A stretch of 64,000 nucleotides of DNA from Martelella sp. AD-3 (lineage in GTDB: Bacteria > Pseudomonadota > Alphaproteobacteria > Rhizobiales > Rhizobiaceae): positions 2,480,001 through 2,544,000 of the forward strand of contig NZ_CP014275.1 of NCBI RefSeq assembly GCF_001578105.1, written 5' to 3'. Below, one piece after another: positions 17,700 to 26,940 of this stretch (the stretch's first letter is position 1; each line of letters begins with the position of its first letter). The position numbers and the translations under genes are program-made. The notes beneath the pieces were generated by a model. It was given only the letters and a program-made list of their open reading frames with translations, had not been told where the DNA came from and made no database searches.

Positions 17700-19115
17700 A
17701 TGGATTCTTACGATCTGGTCGTGATTGGCAGCGGTCCCGCTGGCCGTCGCGCCGCGGTTCAGGCCGCCAAGCTCGGCAAGACCGCGCTGGTCATCGACAA
17801 GGGCTCGCAGGTGGGCGGCGTTTCCGTCCACACGGGCACCATCCCCTCGAAAACGCTGCGCGAAACGGTCCTGAACCTCACCGGCTGGCGCGAGCGCGGC
17901 TTTTACGGCCGCTCCTACCGGGTGAAACACAAGATCACCGCCGATGACCTGCGCGCCCGCCTGATCAAGACGCTCGACTACGAGATCGACGTTCTCGAAT
18001 GGCAGTTCGAGCGCAACCGGGTGGACCAGGTGCGCGGCTTTGCCCATTTCGTCGACCCGCACACGATCGAGATCGAGAAGGACACCGGCGAGATCCAGCG
18101 CGTCCATGCCAAGGCCGTTCTCGTTTCCGTCGGCACCCGTCCCTACCGTCCGCCCGAGGTGCCCTTCGACGGCCAGACGGTGATGGACAGCGACGAACTG
18201 CTCAACATCAAGGAAATCCCGCGCTCGATGATCGTCGTCGGCGCCGGCGTCATCGGCATCGAATACGCGACGATCTTCTCCGCGCTCGACACCCAGGTGA
18301 TCGTCGTCGAGCCGCGCGACAGCATGCTCGATTTCATCGACCGCGAAATCCGTGACAATTTCGCCGCCCAGCTGCGCGACCGCAATGTGAAGCTCCTCTT
18401 CGGCGCGGGCGCCGACAAGGTTGAAAAGGCCTCCAACGGCAAGGCGCGCGTGACGCTCTCCAACGGCCGCGTTCTGATGGCCGAATCGGTGCTGTTCGCC
18501 GCCGGCCGCCAGGGCGCGACCGATACGCTCAACCTCGAAGCCGTCGGCTTGAAGGCCGACCATCGCGGCCGGCTGAAGGTCGACCCGATCACCTTCCAGA
18601 CGGACGTGCCCCACATCTATGCCGCCGGCGACGTGATCGGCTTCCCGGCCCTTGCCTCGACCTCGATGGAACAGGGCCGCATCGCCGCCCGCCATGCCGT
18701 CGGCGCGGAAGCGCAGGAGCCGCCGCAGTTTTTCCCCTACGGCATTTACGCCGTGCCGGAAATGTCGACCTGCGGCATGACGGAAGAGGAAATCCAGGAG
18801 CGCGGCATCCCTTACGAATGCGGCGTCGCCTTCTTCCGCGAGACCTCACGCGGCCATATCATGGGCCTGCAGAACGGTCTCCTGAAGATGATCTTCTCGC
18901 TGAAGACCCATCGCCTGCTCGGCGTCCACATCGTTGGCGAAGGCGCGACCGAGCTCATTCACATCGGCCAGGCGGTGCTGAACCTGAAGGGCACCGTCGA
19001 ATATTTCGTCGAGAACACCTTCAACTATCCGACGCTGGCCGAAGCCTACAAGATCGCAGGTCTCGATGCCTCGAACCGGATGGCGATGCTGGAAAGCGCC
19101 GATCAGGGCGAATAG
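17700..19115 (+). CDS. sthA: Soluble pyridine nucleotide transhydrogenase
   Basis: 471 residues. FAD-binding GSGPAGRRAAVQAAKLG at about 10-27, NAD-binding VGAGVIGIEYATIFSALD in the middle, and the dimer domain with FNYPTLAEAYKIAGLDA at the end. The redox-active disulfide of related oxidoreductases is absent (GGVSVHTGTIPSKTLRE), as expected for SthA. It moves reducing equivalents between NADPH and NADH in the cytoplasm. ATG 17700 follows CGGGG by several bases. Three bases separate it from the next gene, so the two are co-transcribed. Confidence 0.95.
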   Translation: MDSYDLVVIGSGPAGRRAAVQAAKLGKTALVIDKGSQVGGVSVHTGTIPSKTLRETVLNLTGWRERGFYGRSYRVKHKITADDLRARLIKTLDYEIDVLEWQFERNRVDQVRGFAHFVDPHTIEIEKDTGEIQRVHAKAVLVSVGTRPYRPPEVPFDGQTVMDSDELLNIKEIPRSMIVVGAGVIGIEYATIFSALDTQVIVVEPRDSMLDFIDREIRDNFAAQLRDRNVKLLFGAGADKVEKASNGKARVTLSNGRVLMAESVLFAAGRQGATDTLNLEAVGLKADHRGRLKVDPITFQTDVPHIYAAGDVIGFPALASTSMEQGRIAARHAVGAEAQEPPQFFPYGIYAVPEMSTCGMTEEEIQERGIPYECGVAFFRETSRGHIMGLQNGLLKMIFSLKTHRLLGVHIVGEGATELIHIGQAVLNLKGTVEYFVENTFNYPTLAEAYKIAGLDASNRMAMLESADQGE

Positions 19116-19118
19116 GCG

Positions 19119-19991
19119 ATGAGCGGCGCGCCGCCTGCCGGAGGGAACGCTTCGGCAGGCGCTAAGTTTGTCCCCTGGATCGACCGCTGGCGGCTCGAAC
19201 CGGACGGCGCGCCGATCGTGACCGCGGCGGGCGCGCTGCTGCCCGTGCGCCGGGACGCAGCACCCGCCATGTTGAAGCTCTTCCTGGACGAGGAGGAGGA
19301 AACGGGCGCAACGCTTCTTGGCTGGTGGGCAGGCGATGGCGCCGCTTTCGTCATCGAGGCCGATGGCGGCGCAATCCTGATGGAGCGGGCCACAGGCCGC
19401 CGCTCTCTCAACGAAATGAGCGCCGCCGGCAGAGATCACGAGGCCACGGACATTCTCTGCACCGTTGCCGCCGTGCTTCACCGCAAGCGCCCTCATCCGC
19501 CGCCTGACAATCTCATTCCGCTTCAAACGCGCTTTCGGGCGCTGTTCGCCAGGGCGTCGGATTTCGGCGGAATCCTGCCGGCCTGTGCCGGCCATGCCCG
19601 CAGCCTGTTTCAAAGCCCGACGGACATCCGGCCACTGCACGGCGATCTCCACCACGACAACGTGCTCGATTTCGGCGACCGCGGTTTTCTGGCCATCGAT
19701 CCCAAGGGCCTGACTGGCGAGCGCGCCTTCGACTTCGCCAATATCTTCTGCAATCCCGACCTTGCCGACCCGGCCCTTCGGATTGCCCGCGACGCCGCCA
19801 CATTCGAGCATCGTCTCGGACAGATCGCAGGGCGTGCAGCGCTCGATCCGGAGCGCCTGTTGCGCTGGATCGCCGCATGGGCCGGGCTTTCAGCCACATG
19901 GTTCACGGAAGAAGCCGACCCGCGCGCGGCGATACCGCTGGAAATCGCGGAGCTTGCGCTTGCGCGCCTTCAAGGTCCGTTCGCAGCCTGA
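19119..19991 (+). CDS. APH(6)/hydroxyurea-type phosphotransferase
   Basis: 290 residues. The kinase catalytic loop HGDLHHDN is at 174-181, and IDPKGLTGERAFDFANIF begins at 193. These are the marks of the aminoglycoside 6-phosphotransferase/hydroxyurea kinase family (as in StrA/APH(6)). Family members phosphorylate streptomycin or related compounds, but many chromosomal ones have unknown substrates. It follows sthA by 3 bases, which suggests an intrinsic chromosomal gene, not an acquired cassette. Ends at a hairpin terminator shared with tig. Confidence 0.85.
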   Translation: MSGAPPAGGNASAGAKFVPWIDRWRLEPDGAPIVTAAGALLPVRRDAAPAMLKLFLDEEEETGATLLGWWAGDGAAFVIEADGGAILMERATGRRSLNEMSAAGRDHEATDILCTVAAVLHRKRPHPPPDNLIPLQTRFRALFARASDFGGILPACAGHARSLFQSPTDIRPLHGDLHHDNVLDFGDRGFLAIDPKGLTGERAFDFANIFCNPDLADPALRIARDAATFEHRLGQIAGRAALDPERLLRWIAAWAGLSATWFTEEADPRAAIPLEIAELALARLQGPFAA

Positions 19992-20001
19992 AAAACGAAG
20001 A

Positions 20002-20032
20002 AGGCCGCCCGGCAATGAGCCGGACGGCCTTG
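20002..20032. terminator. Bidirectional hairpin terminator between the APH(6)-like gene and tig
   Basis: Arms AAGGCCGCCCGGC (20002-20014) and GCCGGACGGCCTT (20020-20032) with one mismatch and a 5-base loop. Both genes end within 25 bases of it. Poly-T is weak on both sides. Confidence 0.75.
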
Positions 20033-20054
20033 ATCTTCGGCTTCTGCGCGGAAA

Positions 20055-21647
20055 TTACTCCTCGGTCTTGCCTTCAGCCTCGTCGGCGGCCTTGGCGGGC
20101 GCCTTCTTCTTCGGGGCAGCCTTCTTCTTCGGAGCGGCCTTCTTTGCAGCAGGCTTTTCCTCGGCGGCTTCGGCGGCAGGCGCTTCGTCGGCGGCCTCAG
20201 CCTTGTCTTCGGTCTTGTCCTCGGTCTTGGCAGCGGCCTTTTTCTTCGGCGCGGCCTTCTTCTTCGGCGTGGACTTTTCCTCGGCCTTCTTGGTGGCTTC
20301 GGCGACTTCGTCCTCGTCGTCAGCCATCAGCTCTTCCTTGGAGACGGTGACGTCCTTGACGTCGATCTGCTCCAGAAGGTGGTCGACAACCTTTTCCTCG
20401 AAGATCGGAGCGCGCAGCGAAGCGGCGGCGCCGGGGGTTTCGCGGAAGAATTTGAGGATCTCCTGCTCCTGGCCGGGATACTGACGCATCTGGTCGTAGA
20501 GCGCGCGCTGCATCTCGTCCTCGCCAACCTCGACGCCGGCCTTCTCGCCGATCTCGGAGAGAACGAGGCCCAGGCGGACGCGGCGTTCGGCGAGCTTGCG
20601 GTATTCCGCGCGCGCGTCCTCCTCGGTCGTTTCCTCATCCTCGAAGGTCTTGCCGCTGCGTTCCAGATCGGCATTCACCTGACGCCAGATGTTCTCGAAC
20701 TCGGCATCGACGAGCGAAGCCGGGGCTTCGAAGGAATACTGTTCGTCGAGCTGGTCGAGGATCTGACGCTTGACCTTCTGGCGCGTGAACTGGTTGTACT
20801 GGCCCTCGATCTGCTCGCGGACGAGACCGCGCAAGCGCTCGGCCGATTCCAGACCCAGCTTCTCTGCCAGTTCGTCGTTGATCTCCAGTTCGCCGGCGCT
20901 GGCGACTTCCTTGACGGTGACCTCGAAGACGGCTTCCTTGCCGGCAAGATGTTCAGCCGGATAGTCTTCCGGGAAGGTAACCTTGACCTGCTTTTCATCG
21001 CCGGCCTTGACGCCGACAAGCTGGTCCTCGAAGCCGGGAATGAAGCGGTCGGAGCCGAGCACGAGCTGCGAATCGGTATCGGTTCCGCCGTCGAAGGCTT
21101 CGCCGTCGATCTTGCCGACATAGTCGATGGTGACGCGGTCGCCGTCTTCGGCGGCGCCGTCCTTGGTCTCGTATTCGCGGGCGTTCTCGGCAACCGCCTT
21201 GACCTGTTCCTCGACCTCCTCGTCGGAAATCGAAACCACCGGACGCTCGACCTTCAGGCCGTCGGTCGGCTGCAGTTCGAATTTCGGCAGGATTTCGTAG
21301 GCGACGGTGAATTCGAAGTCGATCTCGCCGTTCAGGACGCGGTTCGCCTCGCCTTCATCCTCGGTCATGTCGATCTTCGGCTGGCCGGCTGCGCGCTCGC
21401 CGCGCTCGGCGATCACGGCCTGCGGCTTTTCCTGCAGGGTCTCGTTGATCAGCTCGGCCATGATCGACTTGCCGTACATCTTCTTCAGATGCGCGATCGG
21501 CACCTTGCCGGGACGGAAGCCATTGATGCGAACCTTGTCCTTGGCCTCAGCCAGGCGCTCGTTCATCCGCGCCTTCAGATCGTCCGCAGGAACTGTGATC
21601 TTGATTTCGCGCTTCAGCCCTTCGGCGAGCGTTTCGGTTACCTGCAT
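20055..21647 (-). CDS. tig: Trigger factor (peptidyl-prolyl isomerase chaperone)
   Basis: 530 residues, about 100 more than the E. coli protein. Ribosome-binding region with GFRPGKVP near residue 45, a PPIase domain with [20 protein letters not shown], then the C-terminal chaperone arms. The last 90 residues (from about 440) are extremely rich in Lys, Ala, Glu and Pro, with repeats such as [13 protein letters not shown], like histone H1 tails. ATG 21647 is preferred ([18 protein letters not shown] 7 bases upstream); an ATG two codons earlier is possible. It meets nascent chains at the ribosome exit. Related rhizobial proteins also have a charged tail, so the extension is not a sequencing artefact in itself. 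Confidence 0.95.
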   Translation of the reverse strand: MQVTETLAEGLKREIKITVPADDLKARMNERLAEAKDKVRINGFRPGKVPIAHLKKMYGKSIMAELINETLQEKPQAVIAERGERAAGQPKIDMTEDEGEANRVLNGEIDFEFTVAYEILPKFELQPTDGLKVERPVVSISDEEVEEQVKAVAENAREYETKDGAAEDGDRVTIDYVGKIDGEAFDGGTDTDSQLVLGSDRFIPGFEDQLVGVKAGDEKQVKVTFPEDYPAEHLAGKEAVFEVTVKEVASAGELEINDELAEKLGLESAERLRGLVREQIEGQYNQFTRQKVKRQILDQLDEQYSFEAPASLVDAEFENIWRQVNADLERSGKTFEDEETTEEDARAEYRKLAERRVRLGLVLSEIGEKAGVEVGEDEMQRALYDQMRQYPGQEQEILKFFRETPGAAASLRAPIFEEKVVDHLLEQIDVKDVTVSKEELMADDEDEVAEATKKAEEKSTPKKKAAPKKKAAAKTEDKTEDKAEAADEAPAAEAAEEKPAAKKAAPKKKAAPKKKAPAKAADEAEGKTEE

Positions 21648-21846
21648 ATCCATACCTTCATTTCATCTCGGCTCTAAAAGCCGTTGGGTTTCATGCGCAC
21701 AACAGGCCGGCATCGCCGGGCGCGACTTCATGCAATATCCTCGGCATTTTGACAAGCTTTTCAGGGCTTGAGCAAAACGGCGCCAGGGTAAGCGTGCGGA
21801 AAAGACGTTCTCGAAACGCCCGGCAGCGATTACCCTGAAAGCGACT

Positions 21847-21922
21847 TGGTGCCCCCGGCAGGATTCGAACCCGCGACCCTCTGATTACAAATCAGATGCT
21901 CTACCAACTGAGCTACAAGGGC
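21847..21922 (-). tRNA. tRNA-Thr (anticodon UGU)
   Basis: 76 nt on the minus strand, including an encoded CCA. Read in the minus direction it begins GCCCTTGTAGCTCAG, has the anticodon loop TTTGTAA flanked by 5-base stems, the T arm with GGTTCGAATCC, and ends at the A discriminator then CCA. The acceptor stem pairs with two G-U pairs. It decodes ACA and related threonine codons. Confidence 0.97.
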
Positions 21923-22095
21923 ATTGGGCATGCCCACTAGCAGATTTGCCCTCACTGTAAAACGAAAAAATCAACACTATGGCCTGTATTTTCGCAAGCT
22001 ATCACACGTTCATCGCGGCTTTGGGCTTGCAAATGACGGCCCTCTCGGGTGATCTGGCGCGGCGAAAGACCTCGTCCCGCAAACGGAATTATGCA

Positions 22096-22869
22096 ATGCC
22101 CGAGAAAGCGCCCTCACTTTGCTTCCTGTCCTCGGAAGCGGACGATGCCAAGAAAGCCAAGGCGGAGCTGGTCGGGCGTTACGGCAACGTGCCGGCCGGG
22201 GACGCCGACTATATCGTCGCGCTTGGCGGCGACGGCTTCATGCTGCAGACCCTGCACGAAACGATGAATTCCGAAACCCCGGTCTACGGCATGAACCGCG
22301 GATCCGTCGGCTTCCTGATGAACGAATATTCGACCGAGAACCTGCATGAACGCCTTCAGGCCGCCGACATGAACGAATTGAGGCCGCTCAGGATGACGAC
22401 CCGCAATGCCGACGGGACGTCGTCCATCGCGCTCGCGATCAATGAAGTCTCCATGCTGCGCCAGTCGCACCAGGCGGCAAAGCTGAAGGTCCGCGTCGAT
22501 GACCGGGTCCGGCTGCCGGAACTCGCCTGCGACGGCATTCTGGTGGCAACGCCCGCAGGCTCCACGGCCTATAACCTCTCCGTTCACGGGCCGATCATTC
22601 CGCTCGAGGCCCCGCTTCTGGCCATCACCCCGGTCAGCGCCTTTCGCCCGCGCCGGTGGCGCGGGGCGCTTTTGCCGAACCGCTCGGTTGTCGATATCGA
22701 GGTGCTGGAGCCGGAAAAGCGCCTCGTCAACGCCTTCGCGGACCACACCGAGGTCAAGCACGTGCTCCATGTGCGCATCGAGCAGGACCCGGAAGCCCGC
22801 GCCAAGGTGCTGTCGGACCCGAACCGCTCCTGGTCTGAACGGATCCTCGCCGAACAGTTTTCGGATTGA
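22096..22869 (+). CDS. nadK: NAD kinase
   Basis: 257 residues, the short form normal for rhizobia. Seen: the GGDGFMLQ motif (ALGGDGFMLQTL), GMNRGSVGFLMNE, NEVS and the GSTAYNLS block (ATPAGSTAYNLSVHGPI). ATG 22096 fits the conserved length; the frame is open to 21979, but that part has no likeness to the family. It makes NADP from NAD and ATP in the cytoplasm. Lies after the divergent tRNA-Thr and about 100 bases before an unrecognised membrane-anchored gene. Confidence 0.95.
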   Translation: MPEKAPSLCFLSSEADDAKKAKAELVGRYGNVPAGDADYIVALGGDGFMLQTLHETMNSETPVYGMNRGSVGFLMNEYSTENLHERLQAADMNELRPLRMTTRNADGTSSIALAINEVSMLRQSHQAAKLKVRVDDRVRLPELACDGILVATPAGSTAYNLSVHGPIIPLEAPLLAITPVSAFRPRRWRGALLPNRSVVDIEVLEPEKRLVNAFADHTEVKHVLHVRIEQDPEARAKVLSDPNRSWSERILAEQFSD

Positions 22870-22971
22870 ACCGCGAATGCCCGCAAAGTTTGCGGGACAT
22901 CAAGGACACAACCTCGAATTCAGGCACTATTCGAGCCCGGCATCATGGCAGATGAAGTGCGGGAGGAACGA

Positions 22972-24567
22972 ATGTCGAGAGGAAGGAAACTGATCATTGT
23001 GCTGGGCCTTGTCGGCGTCGCGGCCGTTCTGGCCGCGTCGGCCTTCGTTGCCTTCGAGGCCAACCGGGTCAAACAGATCTTTGCCGCCAATGCGGCGCTG
23101 AAGGAGGAAGGTTACTACCTCTCGCCCTTCGAGTTCGAACTTCTGAGCGTCTCCTATTACCTCGACCACGGGCAATATCTGACGGGCATTTCCCGCCTCA
23201 ACCAGATCCACGCGCAGATGACGACGCGCGAAGGGCTGGTCCGGATTCCCGAGTTTTCCGACGCGCATGACGAGCTTGCCTTCTTCAAGAGCCTCCAGAA
23301 CCCGGACACAGGCGCCTTCTACCCCAATGATGACGATCCGGTGGTCACCAAGATCGGGGTGACGGCCAACATGATCAATCTGATCGAGGCCTTGAGCGCC
23401 GAGGCAGGCGAGCCTTTCGCGCTCGATTACCCGCTTTCCTTTCTGGACAGGATCGCCACCGAGGAGGAACTGACGGCCATGCTGGACGATGCCGCCCGCG
23501 TCGGCTGGATCGGCACCATGATCAAGCCGGCCTTCGTCAGCGCCGTCGAGCTGCAGGACCTGATCGAACAGGACGAACGACTCGGAATTTACGGGTTCCC
23601 GGAAGAGTGGAAACACTCCTACTACCGGTGGTTCTATGACAACCAGAATCCCGAGACGGGCCTGTGGGGTCCGAGGGACCGAAGAACCGGCGAAATGCTG
23701 GAGGGCGGCGATATCGGCGACAGCGGCAAGATCATCAAGATGTTTGTTGATGCCAACGGCGACAATATTCGCCCCGGCATGCCGCTGCGGTATTCCGACC
23801 GCATATTCGCATCGGTGATCGCCGGCCTCTCAAAGCCGATGCCGGAGGCCCCCGACCGGCAGCATCGCTGGATCATCGATCAGGATCGCGGCTTTCGCTT
23901 CCTGACGAAATATGTCTGGAAGAACGCGACACCGGCGGAAAGAGAGGCGGTGCAGGGCCTGCTCGAGCACTTCATCACGACACGCTTCGCGCTCTTTTAT
24001 CTGCCCGATGAAGGCGCTTTCTCGCTCTATCCGAACGCCGCCCATGCCGATCTGGACGGCACCAGCGAGGCCGCCGGCATGCTCGACTATGCGGGAGAAC
24101 TGTCGGCGGAGCGGCAGGCGGCCCTCTGGGGAAGCCCGGAGGAGACGATCCGGCCTCTCGGCGTTCTTGCGGCCGAGACATTGGACGAGAATGCGATCTC
24201 GAAGTTGAGCAAAGCGGACGATCTCATCTCCATCCGCTTCTACGCCGAGGCGCCGACCGAGGATTTCACCGCCACGCCGCTGGCAATCTACTATCCCCGC
24301 GCGCCGGTCGTTCGTGATACGGTCGATCTTCTGGTCCGCCTGCGCCTTTGGCTCGAGGCAACCACGCAGACCATGGGCAATTGGGGTCGCCGCGACGCCA
24401 TCATGGCGCGGATTTCGGCAATGCCCGTCAATCCGGATGCGGTCGCCCTCGAAGCCGAGGACATAGCCTTCCTCGACGCGCTCCTGCAGGAACACGGAAA
24501 ACTGGATGCCATCGGCTTTGACACGCTTCAGGTCCCGCGCTACCGCCTCCTCTATGAAAGGCCGTAG
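22972..24567 (+). CDS. Unrecognised membrane-anchored protein with prenyltransferase-like repeats
   Basis: 531 residues; start ATG 22972 has GGAGG 5 bases upstream, and a longer frame opens at 22945. Residues 6-30 form one membrane helix near the N-terminus, so the rest is likely in the periplasm. The body looks helical, with two similar segments, LQNPDTGAFYPNDDD (about residues 110-125) and NQNPETGLWGPRDRR (about 223-238). They resemble the Q-x-x-x-G-x-F/W signature of prenyltransferase and terpene-cyclase alpha/alpha barrels. I do not recognise a named family. Could be an alpha/alpha-barrel enzyme or a binding protein. It stands between nadK and a convergent Nudix gene. Confidence 0.75.
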   Translation: MSRGRKLIIVLGLVGVAAVLAASAFVAFEANRVKQIFAANAALKEEGYYLSPFEFELLSVSYYLDHGQYLTGISRLNQIHAQMTTREGLVRIPEFSDAHDELAFFKSLQNPDTGAFYPNDDDPVVTKIGVTANMINLIEALSAEAGEPFALDYPLSFLDRIATEEELTAMLDDAARVGWIGTMIKPAFVSAVELQDLIEQDERLGIYGFPEEWKHSYYRWFYDNQNPETGLWGPRDRRTGEMLEGGDIGDSGKIIKMFVDANGDNIRPGMPLRYSDRIFASVIAGLSKPMPEAPDRQHRWIIDQDRGFRFLTKYVWKNATPAEREAVQGLLEHFITTRFALFYLPDEGAFSLYPNAAHADLDGTSEAAGMLDYAGELSAERQAALWGSPEETIRPLGVLAAETLDENAISKLSKADDLISIRFYAEAPTEDFTATPLAIYYPRAPVVRDTVDLLVRLRLWLEATTQTMGNWGRRDAIMARISAMPVNPDAVALEAEDIAFLDALLQEHGKLDAIGFDTLQVPRYRLLYERP

Positions 24568-24579
24568 GGCCTGCGCGGC

Positions 24580-25182
24580 TCAGAGTCCGAATACATGGCG
24601 GTTCAGCGCCGCCCATTGCAGCATCACCACCGTCTTGGCGTCCGACAGCGCGCCGTTCTCGACCATCGCCATGGCTTCGTCGAAGGAGAGGAAGACGAGT
24701 TCGATATCCTCATGCTCCTCGTCAAGCCCGCCGCCGGAGCCGACGCGCATCGTCTCGTCGACGATTGCGGCATAGCAGTGGACCTTTTCGGTCATCAGGC
24801 CGGGGGCGGAGATGATGGAGCGCAACGGCAGCAACTCTTCGACGTGATAGCCTGTTTCCTCGCGCGCCTCGCGGATGGCGGCCTCCTCCGGCGTTTCGCC
24901 CTCGTCGATCAGCCCGGCGGCCGCCTCCACGAAAAAGCCGTCCCCCTCGCCCATGGCGTAGACCGGCACGCGGAACTGGCGAACGAGCACGAATTTTCCG
25001 GCAGAGCGGTCGAACACCAGCACCGAAGACGCCGCCGGCCGCTCGCTGACTTCCCAGGACCGCTTCACCACCCTGCCGTCGCTGAACCGATAATCGAAGG
25101 AATAATCGACCAGCCGGCTCCAGCCGTCGTGAAGCGTGGTCTTTGCGAGGTTGGAAATGCGGTCGCCCTGATCGTTCGTCAT
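24580..25182 (-). CDS. Nudix hydrolase, NudK/ADP-ribose pyrophosphatase-like
   Basis: 200 residues. The Nudix box is complete (GLIDEGETPEEAAIREAREE followed by TGYH). The surrounding sequence (VLVRQFRVPVY, SAPGLMTEKVH) is typical of the nucleoside-diphosphate-sugar group. ATG 25182 has AAGGG 8 bases upstream; the frame is open to 25236. Known of the group: cleaves GDP-mannose or ADP-ribose to a nucleoside monophosphate and a sugar phosphate. Substrate is not fixed by sequence. Convergent with the unrecognised membrane gene and divergent from rlmJ. Confidence 0.88.
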   Translation of the reverse strand: MTNDQGDRISNLAKTTLHDGWSRLVDYSFDYRFSDGRVVKRSWEVSERPAASSVLVFDRSAGKFVLVRQFRVPVYAMGEGDGFFVEAAAGLIDEGETPEEAAIREAREETGYHVEELLPLRSIISAPGLMTEKVHCYAAIVDETMRVGSGGGLDEEHEDIELVFLSFDEAMAMVENGALSDAKTVVMLQWAALNRHVFGL

Positions 25183-25284
25183 CGAAAATCCCTTGAAATA
25201 TCCCGGTCGGCTGCGAACCGGCCAGTTGTAAAACATGATCGAGACTCATAATAACTTCTCCGGCAAACACAATGCGGAGCCGCA

Positions 25285-26148
25285 ATGAACTATCGCCACA
25301 TCTACCACGCCGGAAATTTCGCGGATGTGCTCAAGCATGCGGTGTTTGCGCGGCTGATCGCCTATCTCCAGAAGAAGGACGCCGCCTTCCGCATTCTCGA
25401 CACCCATGCCGGCACCGGGCAATACGACCTTTCCAGCGAGGAAGCGCAGAAGACCGGCGAGTGGCAGACGGGCATCGGCCGGCTTCTTTCCGCGGAAATT
25501 CCGGAAGATGCGGAGGCGCTGCTTGCCCCTTATCTCGATGCCGTGCGCGCGCTCAATGCCACGCCGGAGATTGCGACCTATCCCGGCTCGCCGAAACTTG
25601 CCCGCATGCTGATGCGCAGGCAGGACCGGCTGTCGCTGATGGAGCTGCACGAGGCGGACTTCGCCACGCTGCAGGCGCGCTTCACCGGCGACCACCAGGT
25701 GCGGGCCACGAAGCTCGACGGCTGGCTCTCGCTCGCCGGCCATCTGCCGCCGAAGGAACGGCGCGGGCTCGTTCTGGTCGATCCGCCCTTCGAGAAGGAG
25801 GGCGAGTTCGAACGGCTTGTCGACGGCCTTGCCAAGGCCCACCGCCGCTTTGCCGCCGGGATCTACTGCCTCTGGTACCCGATCAAGAAGGGCGCCAACG
25901 TCAAGGCCTTCCACGCGGCGCTCGAGGGGCTCTCCATTCCAAAGATCCTGTGCGCGGAACTCGTTGTCAGAAGCGACCGGGAGACCGACGGGCTGACCGG
26001 TTCGGGCCTCATCATCGTCAACCCGCCCTACACGCTGAAGGAGGAGCTCGCCATCATGCTCCCCTTTCTGAAGGATCGCCTGGCCCAGGACCGTTTCGCC
26101 AGAGAACGCTCGTTCTGGATCGCCGGCGAACAGGGCTTCGACGGCTGA
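25285..26148 (+). CDS. rlmJ: 23S rRNA (adenine-N6)-methyltransferase RlmJ
   Basis: 287 residues. The family start MNYRHIYHAGNFADVLKH, the SAM region DTHAGTGQYDL and the catalytic DPPFE motif are present. Methylates A2030 of 23S rRNA in E. coli numbering. ATG 25285 is divergent from the Nudix gene by about 100 bases. Full length. Confidence 0.95.
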   Translation: MNYRHIYHAGNFADVLKHAVFARLIAYLQKKDAAFRILDTHAGTGQYDLSSEEAQKTGEWQTGIGRLLSAEIPEDAEALLAPYLDAVRALNATPEIATYPGSPKLARMLMRRQDRLSLMELHEADFATLQARFTGDHQVRATKLDGWLSLAGHLPPKERRGLVLVDPPFEKEGEFERLVDGLAKAHRRFAAGIYCLWYPIKKGANVKAFHAALEGLSIPKILCAELVVRSDRETDGLTGSGLIIVNPPYTLKEELAIMLPFLKDRLAQDRFARERSFWIAGEQGFDG

Positions 26149-26266
26149 GGCGAAACGGAACAACGCTTCACGAAAACGCGGTTCCGGGTTATCGATCTCT
26201 CAGCACGCATCGTCGCGAATGTCAGGCACTCCGCCCGACTGCGACGTGCGCTTGAGGGAGTGACTT

Positions 26267-26866
26267 GTGAAACTGCTCTATTCGCCTGCCTCGCCGTTTT
26301 CAGCCAAGGTGGTCATGGCCGCCCGCTATCTCGAGATCGACCTCGAACTCGAGCCGGTCGATACGGTCGCCCCGCCCGAGGCGCTGCTTGCCGCCAATCC
26401 GCTGGGCAAGATCCCGACGCTTCTCACCGATGACGGACTGACGCTTTATGACAGCCGCACGATCATGCACTATCTCGACAGCCTCGCGGAGGAAAAGCGC
26501 CTTTATCCGCGCAAGCCGGAGAAGCGGGCCGTGGTCGAGCGCATGGAAGCGCTCTGCGACGGCATCTGCGATGCCGTGGTGCTGGTCGTCTATGAGAAAC
26601 GCTATCGCACGCCCGAAACCTGGCACCAGCCCTGGGTCGACCGCCAGTGGGACAGGATCCGCCGCGGCCTCGACTATCTCGACGAGAACCCGCCGGAGTT
26701 CAGGAAGAAGCTGAATGCGGGCCATTTCGCCCTTGGCGGGCTTCTCGGCTATCTGATGCTCAGATTTCCGGGGGAGTGGGAAGAACACCGGGTCCGGCTC
26801 GCCCGCTGGCCATCGGCTTTCGAGGAAGCATTTCCGGCATTCAGAACGCTGAAGTCACACGCCTGA
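26267..26866 (+). CDS. Glutathione S-transferase family protein
   Basis: 199 residues from GTG 26267, which has GGGAG 6 bases upstream. The N-terminal thioredoxin fold (residues 1-80) has LYSPASPFSAKVV, the cis-proline block NPLGKIPTLLTDDG and the glutathione contact DSRTIMHYLD. The C-terminal helical domain follows. Family members conjugate or reduce with glutathione; the substrate is unknown. Stands alone; ends at a strong terminator shared with the outer-membrane gene. Confidence 0.88.
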   Translation: MKLLYSPASPFSAKVVMAARYLEIDLELEPVDTVAPPEALLAANPLGKIPTLLTDDGLTLYDSRTIMHYLDSLAEEKRLYPRKPEKRAVVERMEALCDGICDAVVLVVYEKRYRTPETWHQPWVDRQWDRIRRGLDYLDENPPEFRKKLNAGHFALGGLLGYLMLRFPGEWEEHRVRLARWPSAFEEAFPAFRTLKSHA

Positions 26867-26890
26867 GCCATCTGGTGCCGGCCGAACGCG

Positions 26891-26915
26891 AAAACCCGCC
26901 ACAGGGGCGGGTTTT
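26891..26915. terminator. Strong bidirectional terminator between the GST and outer-membrane genes
   Basis: Perfect 10-base arms AAAACCCGCC (26891-26900) and GGCGGGTTTT (26906-26915) with a 5-base loop. The T run on each strand makes it work in both directions. Confidence 0.9.
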
Positions 26916-26940
26916 CAAAGTCACTGCGGGGTTCCGGCGA

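Noticed and set aside
17509..17724. Possible 71-residue gene between radC and sthA
   Set aside because: No family likeness, overlaps the sthA start, and its composition is mixed; treated as leader.
19119..19991. APH(6)-like gene as an acquired resistance cassette
   Set aside because: It follows sthA by 3 bases, has the same base composition as its neighbours and no mobile element nearby; an intrinsic kinase is more likely.
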